From Corbicula japonica (lineage: Eukaryota > Mollusca > Bivalvia > Venerida > Cyrenidae), in assembly GCA_038501625.1 (NCBI GenBank), contig JAZAYU010000707.1, forward strand, positions 111,495 to 175,494: a stretch of DNA of 64,000 nucleotides. The letters run 5' to 3'. Shown here piece after piece: positions 1 to 13,700 of this stretch. Under the pieces are notes generated by a model. That model was not told the origin of the DNA and ran no database searches. It saw nothing but the letters and a program-made list of their open reading frames with translations. The stretch's first letter is position 1; each line of letters opens with the position of its first letter. Made by a program: the position numbers and the translations under genes.

Positions 1-2629
<2,629 letters not shown>

Positions 2630-4759
2630 ATTATTGCATAGGTTGCAGAAGCGATCTTCAAAAGGAATGTTTTGCCATCGCAAAGCTTCAACCGCTAATC
2701 GATTATTACACATTCTGAATTTAAATAATAATGTAAGATATTTTTCAAGCTCTAAAGATGTTTTGAAGCTCCCATAGGTTCTCCCTTATTAGATAGCTGC
2801 ATATTAAAATGCCAATCTTGACGATATTGATCGATAAGACGCGTTTGAATCATTGTACGTGTACTTCTATTAACGGCAATCTTACTGAAATATCCGAATG
2901 CCTTAAACTATCATTAATGATAAACCAGAAATAAATGTTATGGAATTTTTAATTTCATTTCATTCAGTGAAATGACCTGATTTCGCTTAATCTTGTTTAA
3001 CTGATCATTTTATGGACTTTTTATACAACACTATTATAAGCACATTATGCCAATAATTGACTAAATTGATATAATTCACAACTTTCTTTCCAATTATAAT
3101 CAATTAAACAGTGGATATCGGTCAATTCGTAAATGGTCAACTGGTCAATTGCGTTTAGTCAACAGAGTAGATTGACTAATGTCATCATTTTTAAGCTGCC
3201 TTGCAGCGGTAAAGCACAAACCACGTGGAATCGGTACATAATCATTAAAACAGCATATATTTTTATCCTTTGAATATATTTTATAACATACAGACACGGG
3301 ATCTTTCTCGCTTTTTAATGGTTATTTGGCGAATCCTTGTGGCCAAACACTATGTGATCACCAAAAGAAATTATATCGTCGACAGGCTGGCAACATTTTT
3401 GGCTAAATATAGTAAATATACCTTTCTAACCATTTTCTTGAAAATTACCGCATCAAAATTATACCTGAATTATACCTGCATTATATTGATGAAATAACGT
3501 GAGTGCGATCGCGGAGAAACGCCTGTCTTAGACTATTTCTGTTGGCTTCTATTAAATTAAATGGAGGTAAAAATATTATATAATATAAATTGTAGTTTAA
3601 AAATCAAGATAAATCAATCATTTAAATATTTTTATGGAAATATTGTAATTTATGCAGTGGATTCTTCATTCAACAAAGCAGAGCCTCCGATATGTTAATT
3701 TTGATTTCTTTGAAATAATTTCAGACAATATGTTTCTTGAAGTCCTTTTCACATAGTGATAGAATATTTGTGCATTTTAATATAAGATACAGTCCTTATA
3801 TTGCAGTAGTTATTTATACCATTTTAACGTCCGGCAATTCGCTCTCGGCTGACTAATATTACGAGTAAAATCTGGCATAAAGGGTGGTAGTTATAATCGA
3901 TGCAACATGATTCTACGTAATATCGTTTAGATACATCGGTCGTGCAGCAATGCCGCACCTGAAGTATTAGAATGATTAGAATCAACCTTTATCCTATACT
4001 AAGTCTTTAAATAATATTTGCACTAATCGGTATTAAACAGTATTGAAATTGTTCGATTATTGGGTAATAAGTAGGTCGATTTTCTTAGGAAATGTCTAAA
4101 TAATGATGCAAATTGTTCATAAAATCTCACGAAGTTTGACGACGTCAAGTTTAAAACGGATTAATACACAACATCAAGTTTTGGAAGCCAAAAGTGTAAC
4201 AGGCCATTTAACTAATCAATATGTCATGGTTAATCACTAGCAATCAGGTGTTAATTTGTCTGATAATGTGCCATATGGTCAGCAGGTAACCTCTGCAGGA
4301 TTCATCAGGGTTTAGATAAAGTTGCATTCAACAGGAGCTCTATTACATTCAGTCAGCTTTTTACTTTTGCAAGATGAAGCAGGAAAAAAATCCTTTAACT
4401 ATTTACTATTTATTTATGCTATGTTAACTTGTCGCACGTAGCGTATAAGCTACTTTGGAGTAACATAGTAAAAGCTTAATTATTTAAAATGCTTTTGTTT
4501 TTCTGTTAGTCTTGTAGGAAGGTCCAAAAGGTCGGTTTACACTATGCACCTACTCTGAAATACAGTAGTGTTAACAGATTTTGATTCAGCCTGATTTTTG
4601 CATTTTCTTCATTTTATTTTGTTAAATTATTGCAAATTAAATGTATATGTGACGATACGGCATAATTGTGAAGTTCACCAGTCTCTTTAATGTAAAGCAA
4701 GTAGATGATACAGAAAACAGATACATTTCTTTTGAACAGTTCTATTAATTTTTGAAAAG
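2630..4759. other. Intergenic, nothing recognised
   Basis: AT-rich sequence with no exon or repeat I can name. The 75-codon frame at 3270-3497 has no domain and no splice context. Confidence 0.5.
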
Positions 4760-5200
4760 TAAAGACAGCAAATATATAAACTTTGCCGTAAGACGGCCAT
4801 AACCTCGTACAAAGGAGGTATTAAATTTTTTAATGAGCAGGAAGTTATTCCAGTGAAGTCAGCGTTAAGATATTGCTTTCATTATTACAATTCTTCTGAA
4901 TCGGGCAGTATTTTCACAAAAATAGTTAAAAGGTTTTTTTTTAAAGAAACTAAAACTACTTCGTTTGAACCTTCAACATTAGATTTAAACAGACTTACTG
5001 CAAAAATCAAATTTCAAAATATGTCAGCATTTTCATCTCTTCAGTTTGAAAGAGAGGGTATTTCTTCCTTGATCAAAGAGCATAAAAACATTTCACGAAA
5101 GAAGAATGGTTGAAAATTTGTTTGTTTGAAAGAGACTTTGATAAAAACAATGATAGCCTTACATTTGATTATGAAGAAGTGTTAAAGCTGAAATACTAAA
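4760..5200 (+). pseudogene. Possible decayed coding fragment with a frameshift
   Basis: A frame is open from about 4764 to a stop at 5111, with varied and protein-like composition rich in Lys, Phe and Glu. Near 5095 a second frame becomes open and ends at a TAA near 5200, and it reads as an equally protein-like acidic tail (for example EEWLKICLFERDF). The switch suggests one ancestral frame broken by an indel. I do not recognise the protein. It may be a transposon relic or chance. Confidence 0.25.
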
Positions 5201-5209
5201 AGTTCCAAA

Positions 5210-6914
5210 ATTTGCTAAATATTAATCATTGTTGTGAAAACTCGAAGAATACAGTATCAGTTAACTTAACACCAGGATTCGGCGATATTGAACTGTATAC
5301 TGTATCATAGTGTTTCTGTTGCATAAATTTGTTTTTTTTTTTATCCTGGAAACCCTAAGATCTCTGACTTTTATTAATTTTGATACCGATGCTGTTTACT
5401 TTATCAATTTGTAAATACAACAAAGTGTATTAAATAATATTATAATTCATACATACACCGCATTTTCTTATTGACCAAGCAAATGTCTATTTTATGCATG
5501 ATTTCATTGTATGTAAAACCCTCTCCTCTCTACATATAACTAAATTGTGTGGGCGAACAGTGTAGATCCAGATCAGCCAGCACATCTGTACTGTCTGAAC
5601 AGAATCTACACTGTTAACGCTTTGCATCGTTTGGTTATTTCGTAGATCCTGATCAGAATGTGCAAGCTGATCAGGATCACCACTGGTTGCACATGTGTAA
5701 AAATGTGTTTATAAGGAGAAATGGTTTTTAAAAAGTTGTGAAATTATATTTGTGATATACGTAGAAACTTTTAAATTATAACAAAACATTTGATTTAATT
5801 AAAAATGAATAATGATATTTCAACTGTTTACAAAATGTTAAAAAAAATAAATATGCACATGAGACTATTAAAGTTTGATAAGAAAAACTATTAAATATTT
5901 TATCTTTAATGACAACGGATGAAAAAAAAACTATTTTTGTTTAAATGTTCCTTATTTTCTTGTTTTATGATCATATTTACAGACAATGTAAGCATTGTAA
6001 CTCATTTCATTTCATTTATACAGAGTAATTAAATACCTCATTTATAAGAAATGGTATCACTTTTTCTTTACACTTTAAACCCCTTAACTAATTAAATATA
6101 TGCTCAGCATTTTATCAATTTCGGAAACTAAATAGCAACTTCAATTGCTAATAATAATGCGAGGCTTAGTTGTTGTTCTCCGTACAAACATATTAATAAT
6201 TCTTTAAAACAAATTCAACTAAATGCAAATTTCTTCCATTTAACTATGCAATACTAAGCTGTATGTTACACTTGTATAATTCTGTGAATGACTGCATGAT
6301 CTCAATAAATGTTCTGGCTGGCTATCAATGAGGTAATAAAACCATTAACACTCAGTGCCTGATGATTCTTTATGGCCATTCTAATTATCTGCTGGACATC
6401 AAAGAGATACTGATCTGTATCTGCCTCTTGTGTCTTAAGGCTGGAGTATTGATAAATCAATCGATTATTGAATAATCTAAGCAAAGTATGTTTTAACGTA
6501 GGTTTTTATTTAAAGTCTACATACTTTAAATATGATTTACAGTATAGTTATCTCAAAAGATACATTCATACAATTAATTGATGGCGTCATAAATATTCCG
6601 TATTTGAATGTATGGAAACGCAAAGGGTCCCCCCTGGTAATTTAGATCGTCAAATAAAGTCAAAAAGTCTTATTTTTAAACAGTTCACGAGATATTTTAC
6701 CGTTTATCTGCAATATTTAATTGGTTAAAGACAGATTTTTATTCAGAGAACATGGATATGTTTGGCGTAATTTTGTGTTTTACCCAATATTTTTCGCGCC
6801 AAACTTCTTTCGATATTACGTCATCATGAACATGCTCTCTGAAAGTGATGAAATGTTATGTTGAAAGTTTGGTTTAAAAAAATTATAGTTGCCGATATTA
6901 ACTTGAATCTAGAA
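5210..6914. other. Intergenic with one GATC-rich repeat copy
   Basis: Positions 5550-5710 hold a copy of the GATCCTGATCAG-type dispersed repeat. The rest is AT-rich with no recognisable content. Confidence 0.5.
5550..5710. repeat. Dispersed GATC-palindrome repeat, copy 1
   Basis: It contains GTAGATCCAGATCAGCC, CTACACTGTT and GATCCTGATCAG motifs in both orientations. The same words recur near 8480-8660, 9180-9640, 21050-21240 and 21700-21770. The layout suggests a foldback or MITE-like family; I cannot assign a superfamily. Confidence 0.6.
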
Positions 6915-7370
6915 GAGAAATGTAACGATCGTGGGGTCGCCGACGCCGTCGGAATGTTTTAAATATAGGGGTGGGGGAATTGGTTTCCATACAAGGCTGC
7001 ATGTCCCAGACCAACTGACCAACCAACCAGTGCACATGACCTTGTCATGCAGGGGTAGGTCCACTGTGTTTGAAATATTTTTATTAGATCTATATGATAT
7101 TATATTGTGGCAGATTTGGGTTGGATACCCCAGCCACATGCTTCGCCCGAAGGAGCTCCAAGGGTAATATGCCCTGCCGACAACGGCAATGTGGCAAATT
7201 TGGGTTGGAAAGAGTATCCTCGACCATGATTCGATCCTTGGACCTCCGGCTTTCTGCCGACGTTCTACTAATTGAGCTACCGAGGTCGCTAGTACGAAAT
7301 CTACTACAATATTGTACAGAAGCGGATCCAGAGGTCTCTTCGACTTTTCGTTATTTTCGTTAGTTTTACC
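6915..7370 (-). repeat. SINE-like element with tRNA-like head
   Basis: Read on the minus strand, 7215-7295 has a tRNA-like A-box region (GGTAGCTCAATTAGTAGA) and a B-box-like GGATCGAATC. The acceptor and T stems pair poorly, so this is not a functional tRNA. The flank to about 6930 contains a near-duplicated word, TGTGGCAGATTTGGGTTGGA against TGTGGCAAATTTGGGTTGGA. I infer a tRNA-derived SINE; the family is unknown. Confidence 0.5.
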
Positions 7371-8443
7371 ATAACAATTAAAATATTCAAATCGAAATGC
7401 TACAGTTATTTGTGTTTATTTTTTCTTTAATAACATGTTTTTTATACATCAATTTGATGTCAAATAGCTATATGGGCAACTAAATAACAAAGTGAAGGTC
7501 CTTTCGGAGATACAACACGTCTGGAACATTAGTGTATGATACATTTTGCTTATTGTTTAAATTCGCGCACTGGCGCGAGGGCGAAATATACGAAAATTAA
7601 GGAAAAGCGAAGTTAAATGAGTGCAAAGTATGTAATGTTTATGGCTTCATTATGTAGTTTAGCAAGAACATTAATGCTGATATTGTCTACATCACTTAGT
7701 GTTTTGTTCATGTATCTAAAATCATGTAAAGTTTCATTTAAATCTCAAACTGTCTTTTTTTTTATTTTGTAAAACTGTAGCTATCGTCTTTAATAGTGTT
7801 TTAATTTAGTAAGTTTTCAATTCCCTTTGTATTACTTCCAGAATTAAGACTATGAAACGATAATAATAATCTTCATTACCCCAGACAAGCCAGAGTGTGT
7901 AAATCCTGTTTGAAGCAAATGTTGAGGTCAGTTGTCAGAAAGAAAGTACATTGAAAAACATTTAACTAAAGTTATAAAATCACAATTGATGGATTAATGT
8001 AATAAATTTCGCGAAACGTCATCATACCTGTTAAAATATTTACATGATTTAACTTTCAATATAAATTCTCCTGACAATTTATAATAAAACGTTTAGCAGA
8101 TTTTACATTTTTCTTATGCTTAACATGAAACGAATAAATCACTACTTCAAAAACCCAAAAGACACTATACAAAGCGGTAAAAAATCAATATTTGTAGACA
8201 GATTGTGATCAATATTTGGAATAAGAAAATTTAAACATTAAACCCCTTCTACAAATAAATATAAAGCGTAAATTTACAGAATCACGTTATAACTCCGTAA
8301 AGGTTCAAAGTGCAGTGACACAGTCTAAAACGATTTTGTTTATGACCAGTTACTTTCTGCTAATACTGCGATGGTGTCGTAGCATTTTATGATTTATCTG
8401 GCATAAATTTACTCATAACCTAATGTGATGCAGAATATCCGGC
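7371..8443. other. Intergenic with one dispersed repeat copy
   Basis: Positions 7450-7620 match the reverse complement of 14690-14870 (see that entry). The remainder is AT-rich with no exon I can support. Confidence 0.5.
7450..7620 (-). repeat. Dispersed repeat with CGCGCACTGGCGCGA core, copy 1
   Basis: On the minus strand it reads TTTCGCCCTCGCGCCAGTGC and, further along, AGTTGCCCATATAGCTATTTG. This is diverged from 14690-14870 over about 170 bp in the same order. Confidence 0.65.
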
Positions 8444-8689
8444 CGCTAGCCTTTACTCCATATATACGCATTATAACGCATGTGGGACCAGTGAAGATCC
8501 AGATCAGCTGGAACATCTGTGCCATATAATCTGGATATGCACTGATCACATCATGGTCAGATATAACTTACAGAATCTAAAAGCAAACAGTGCAGATCCT
8601 GATTAGACGGCACAAATGTGCCGGCTGATCTGGATCTACTCTGTTTGCCTATGCAATACAGGTGTATCTATGGAGTAAAGGGTTAGCCG
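8444..8689. mobile_element. MITE-like GATC-palindrome element with terminal inverted repeats
   Basis: The left end GCTAGCCTTTACTCCA (8445-8460) is mirrored at the right end by TGGAGTAAAGGGTTAGC (8671-8687), about 17 bp with one indel and one mismatch. Inside lie the GATCCAGATCAGCTGG and GATCCTGATTAG words of the dispersed family, so this is its best-preserved copy. No coding capacity. Confidence 0.65.
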
Positions 8690-8816
8690 CGCTCAGTTTT
8701 CTTCTATAAAGAAAATGTGTTTTATGATTGACTTTTCATCAATACAAACACCATGTGCAAAATTTGAAAACCGTGTGTTTGTGTATTTAGATTAATTTAT
8801 CGTCGCTGTGAGCGAC

Positions 8817-9050
8817 AGCTCCAGAAGAGTGTTAGTCATTTTAGGGTTTTGGAGAATAGTGCAAGATACAAAGGACTCTCCTATTCCAGAGTCGTCCCTG
8901 GTTTTTTAAAGTGCCCGGTGCATGGCACCACTACAATGGACCTCGGTTGAAAATCTCATCCGAAAGGCTGTTAAAGACTGACAACCGTGTTTACCCCGCG
9001 CACTAAATATAGCGGTGACCACAATTAGGTGTTTTCATTCCCGTAGCGTA
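8817..9050. repeat. Probable conserved-domain SINE or short dispersed repeat
   Basis: It includes GTGCCCGGTGCATGGCACC followed by ACCTCGG and CTCATCCGAAAGGCTG. These words resemble a short repeat widespread in aquatic invertebrate genomes; this is recalled and not tested. No second copy was noticed in the window. Confidence 0.35.
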
Positions 9051-10281
9051 AGAAAACTTTATACATTAAGTATCGTTTTCATACAAGGAGACATATTCGT
9101 AAAATGTTTTTGAAAAATGCATTTAAAAGTATGTAGCCTATCGAACAAACCAGATCACACTATTCTATCTAATGATATAGCACTTGCCACTGAATGAATG
9201 TTTGATCACGATCTACACTGTTTGCTTCTTGGTCAGAAATAAACTGATTTATTGAGAAGCAACAAATGTACATCGTGATAAGTCTATAGTCTGATCAGAA
9301 TTTTCACTGTTCACTTCTTGGTCAATAATAATCTAATAAATCTAAGAGCGACACGTGTAGATCCTAAATAGACAAAAGGAATGTGCGACCTTTGTCAATC
9401 AAGATTTAAGATCAACTTCTGAGTAGATCATTATTTGAACTGTTCACATCTTGGTCAGGTAAAACATTATAAATCTAGACATGAGTTATGTAGATTCTGA
9501 TGAAACGCAGGGATGTGCGACCAGTGTGGATCTAGATAAACCGTGCATTTTGATCACGATTTACACTGTTAACATTTTGGCCAGATATAATCTTTCGAAT
9601 TATGAAGCTGTTAGTTAATATCCTGATTAAAATGCCGGAATGTGCAAGCATGTAAGTCATATTCCGTGGCGTCAAGGGTACAAACTCAAGATCTTTAAGA
9701 GACAACAAGTCGTGCGGATATCAGATGATACGATAGCTCACACGGACACGTCTCAAATCTCAATCTCTCTCATTTTATTAAAACTGTATTCCACCAGGGT
9801 GCATTTACGTGGAAAAAAACGGCTTAAAACAAAAAAGTGCATCTATTGTTTTTATTTTATGCCTTTTTGTGCATTTATTGTTAAAGGAAAAAACTTAAAA
9901 CATTAATAAACTCAGTTCTCTTCATGTAAATCTTCTGTAAAATTGAGGAAATTCACACAAGAGTGTGTATGCTTGTATTACCTCATGAATAAAATTAATG
10001 TTATCTGTTGTTTTTAATGTACCCATTAAACAGAAAAATGAAAAACGTTCGCACAACATCTCAACATTTCACATTGGTCATACGTATTGACGGTCTTTTG
10101 ATGGTCGGAAGTAAAGCAAATGCTAATATTATGTGCAGCACCATTAACCTGGCTTTCGACAGGTTACACGGTCATATCCGGTTTTCAAAAAAAGTTATAA
10201 ATCGGCAGAAAAGTTGGTGCAATGCCAGTCTCAAAGACAAGATCACACAGTTACAAGTAGAGCTGAACAGTTTATACAGAC
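9051..10281. other. Intergenic upstream of the SET-recombinase gene
   Basis: Positions 9180-9640 carry three or four badly decayed copies of the GATC-palindrome repeat (GATCACGATCTACACTGTT, GTAGATCCTAAATAGAC and similar). Downstream of these I see no clear TATA box. The promoter of the gene starting at 10282 should lie here or in the 5' UTR, but nothing definite can be marked. Confidence 0.4.
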
Positions 10282-10763
10282 ATGGAACTTAGTAAAGTAA
10301 CGGCGTCAGTTGAGACCATGGCTGCCTCAAGGACGAAACGGATTAAAATCAGGTATGTTTGTATTCATTTGTGTTTTCGTTATAATAAAAAATGTTGTTA
10401 TTCATTGGAAATTTAGACTGAATCTAGATGGTTTCTTATGGATATTTACCGCGACCTTTTTTTTTAAACTAAAGGCATTCATGAATAATCGTCGTGGCAT
10501 TACGTTTAATATGATTTTAAAATACACCAGTTCTATATTGCTCGCATTTTTCTGTCCGATTGTTCCACCGAGCGGTTATTTAAAAACAATTAGGCTCGGC
10601 AACACGTTTGCTGGCAAAATTAGGTCGAAGTTATGTTATAATGTTTTTATTTTTTCACGAAACTATTACAGTGCTGATAGTCCACTTGAACAAGCGAAAG
10701 CCGCGTGTCAAGCCTACCAGGATCCACCAGGATTTGATGTAAAACACATAAATGATATTATAG
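10282..10763 (+). CDS. Exons 1-2 of the SET-recombinase gene
   Basis: Exon 1 (10282-10352) starts at an ATG with G at -3 and +4; an in-frame TGA lies seven codons upstream. It ends AG|GTATGT in phase 2. Exon 2 (10672-10763) follows a TTACAG acceptor and ends at G|GTAAGA in phase 1. It encodes a short segment ending PPGFDVKHINDII, which leads into the GEG of the SET domain as in SET8/KMT5A-type enzymes. In-frame ATGs at 10282 and 10318 (ACCATGG context) are both possible starts. Confidence 0.75.
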
Positions 10764-13700
10764 GTAAGAACTGTTTGAACATACACGCTGTGTTCTGTTG
10801 TTGTGGAGGGACACATGATAGGTCTTTGTCACTTATCCGTGTTAATTCTGGCTTTCTCGCTTTAATTATGATTTTGTCGTCCACACTGTTCTGGAGAAGG
10901 ATATGATTTTAGTACATTACTGAAATTTGAAAACAATATCCTTAACGAAAACGCACAACTGTCTGTATTCAGAAAAAAAATAAAGTTCTTGTTCATTAAT
11001 TTGTTTAATTTCACAATATTAAGTCTTGTATGGTAATCCGTTTTCAACAATTTCTTCCGTTTATCGGTAAAATCTGGGCATTCTAATAAATACTGGTATT
11101 CATCTCCGATCATTAAATTGAATAAACTACATTGTCTTTGATGTAATAGCGTTATATTTAAATGACCGATTTCAATAGCAAACTTATGATTATGATTTCG
11201 TGAACGAAATTTAATAATATATTTCAAATAATTGTTAGGTCTTTTAATAAGATACTCTTCAAATCCGAACTGGTCTTTAAATAATCTATACTTTTTACAA
11301 CTACTTGCATTTTCTAAACTTGAGTACCATTCATTCAAGAAAATATCTTTTAATTTTTGTTTAACCGTAAGTGTAAGCCATATGGCATTTGGAAAGCCAT
11401 GAGTATCCCAGATATTATTCATTCCACTGGTTACAAAAATGATTTTTATTTCGTTAATCCATTGGAAGTATATGGAAAAAATTGTAGATTCAAGTAGTTT
11501 GAGCTTAGTTTGCCCAAACATCTTGGTTCAACCTCGTTTAAAAATGCCGTTAAGGTAAATAAATTTTAGAGAACCCATGATATTTTTCTTCGAAATTTAA
11601 TTTAAGCCCATATGTTACGTTGTATGATGAACTTTTTAGGTGAAGGCGTTTTCACAACAAAAACGTTTTACAGAGGAGAATTCCTTTTGGAATATAGGGG
11701 TGAATTGATTGAAAAGTACAGTGTTGCGAGGCAACTAGAAAAGGAATATGAGGAAAAGGAGCAAGGAAGCTTTATGTATTTTTTTAAATACAACAGCAAG
11801 ACTATGTGGTATGTTGCTTTTTAAAACATAATGACCTGTACATGTATTGTTAAATGTATTGTTAAAATATGATTACACTCAGCTTTTGAAATTTGTGATT
11901 CACAGAAGAAATTAAGCCTTTCTCTACAAATTATCTAAACTTCATTTGTGCTAAAAAAAGTTACATCAGATTTTGTTATATGGAAGAGGAACACAAGCCA
12001 CATGTGGTCAATTGAAATGTAGTAAATATCTTATTTTAGTGCTTCGTAGTTCTAATCACCTACCTTATGCCTTGCTAGTAAACAACTGCATGGATTGGGC
12101 CCTCTGATTCCTTGTAAAATATATTTATTTATTATATTTCGTTGTTGAATGCAAAACTTATAGAAAATACATTCTGAAAAATAGCAGTATGACCTTCGGA
12201 TTGCAATTCGTTTTTGAAATAACACCTCCAAACATTGTATTGCAGATAATTATGTTATTGAGTTTTTTATCCGACTCATGATATACTTTGAATTTTTGTT
12301 ACCTTATAAGCCAACTAAGTGTTTTATGTCTGTAACACTTTCAGCATCGATGCAACACATGATCTTTTCTTTGCCGGCCGTATGGTAAATGATGCAAGAA
12401 AAGGAGACATCAGAAACAATGCAGAGATGAGGATAGTTCCTGTGGATGGAAAGCCTCATCTTTGCCTGTTTGCCACCAAAGATATTGCTCCAAACAATGA
12501 GCTTCGGTTCGACTATGGAGTAGCAAATTTACCTTGGAGAAAAGTATGTTTTTTGTATAATTATAATGTATTCTCTTGTAAATGGAGTAGTACCTCTTGA
12601 CATTATTATTATTACGGGATTTCACAGATTATGTAATTTACGCAGATAAATGCCTTAGTTTCATGCTTCAGCTACACTCTCACACATTCTCTAGTTTAAG
12701 CATTGAAAATACATAATAGGCATACATACTCATGATAACTATGTACGGCATATGTATACATTCTTAAAAGGAACAAGTTACACTACTATTGTTTCGATTC
12801 TGAATTGCGATAAAGATTTCTTGTTTATTGGCATTCAGACAATTTTAATTATTTCATGTGTCTCATTCAAGTACTGTCCTCATTTGTGATCCGTGTCCTC
12901 ATTTGGATGTTTGCTATTTTCACTTGAAAGTTAAATTTAATCAGAAGTCTTGGAGACATGATTTAAAGACTATTATTCAACAGAATAATGTTTGTCAGCG
13001 TTCGCTTTATACTGCAATCATTTTAAGGTAGATTATTCATACTCATCTGATTGACGTATTTCATAATAAGTGACATACTCTCCTTATTTGTGTTCTTGAT
13101 CCCCTATTATATTGTGATCTTTTTTCACCTTTTCACCTACACTTATGCACATTGTTTTAGTATCGGCAGAATATGATTTTAACAAAAGAGTGAGGAACAT
13201 AATTATTTAATTGCCAATATTATGCTTTATGAGATTTCATCAAAAGTCATAGAAAATTTCTTGTACTTCACAGGTTACAAGTATATTTTGCGCACTGCAA
13301 TAACAATGGTGTCTGATTTGTTTACTAGGTTGGATAAATATACTGTCTGCAATACTGTCCCTATTTGCGTTCACAGTTCTCATTCAGGTGTTAGTTATTT
13401 TGTAACATTTTCTTGTTAAGGCTGACGAAGTACAGGTCCCCGAAGAGGAAAATGACGTTTCGATCGAAGCGTCAAAAAACGATGTATTGGTAAGTCTTTC
13501 AAGTATGTAGGCCGTACATTGTTTTATTTATCAACAAATTATGATACTTTACAAAATAAGAGGTTAAAATTTTATTGTCTACTCATTCTTTGAATTTCAA
13601 CAGGAGTAATAGAAAGCACACGATTTGCGACAATGCACAGATAAGCCGTATATTTTGTGTCGAAAAGAGTTTCAAACTGCTATAACTTTGTTGGCTTTAT

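Noticed and set aside
7215..7295. Minus-strand tRNA-Phe-like gene
   Set aside because: A and B boxes are present but the T arm mispairs; a SINE head is more likely.
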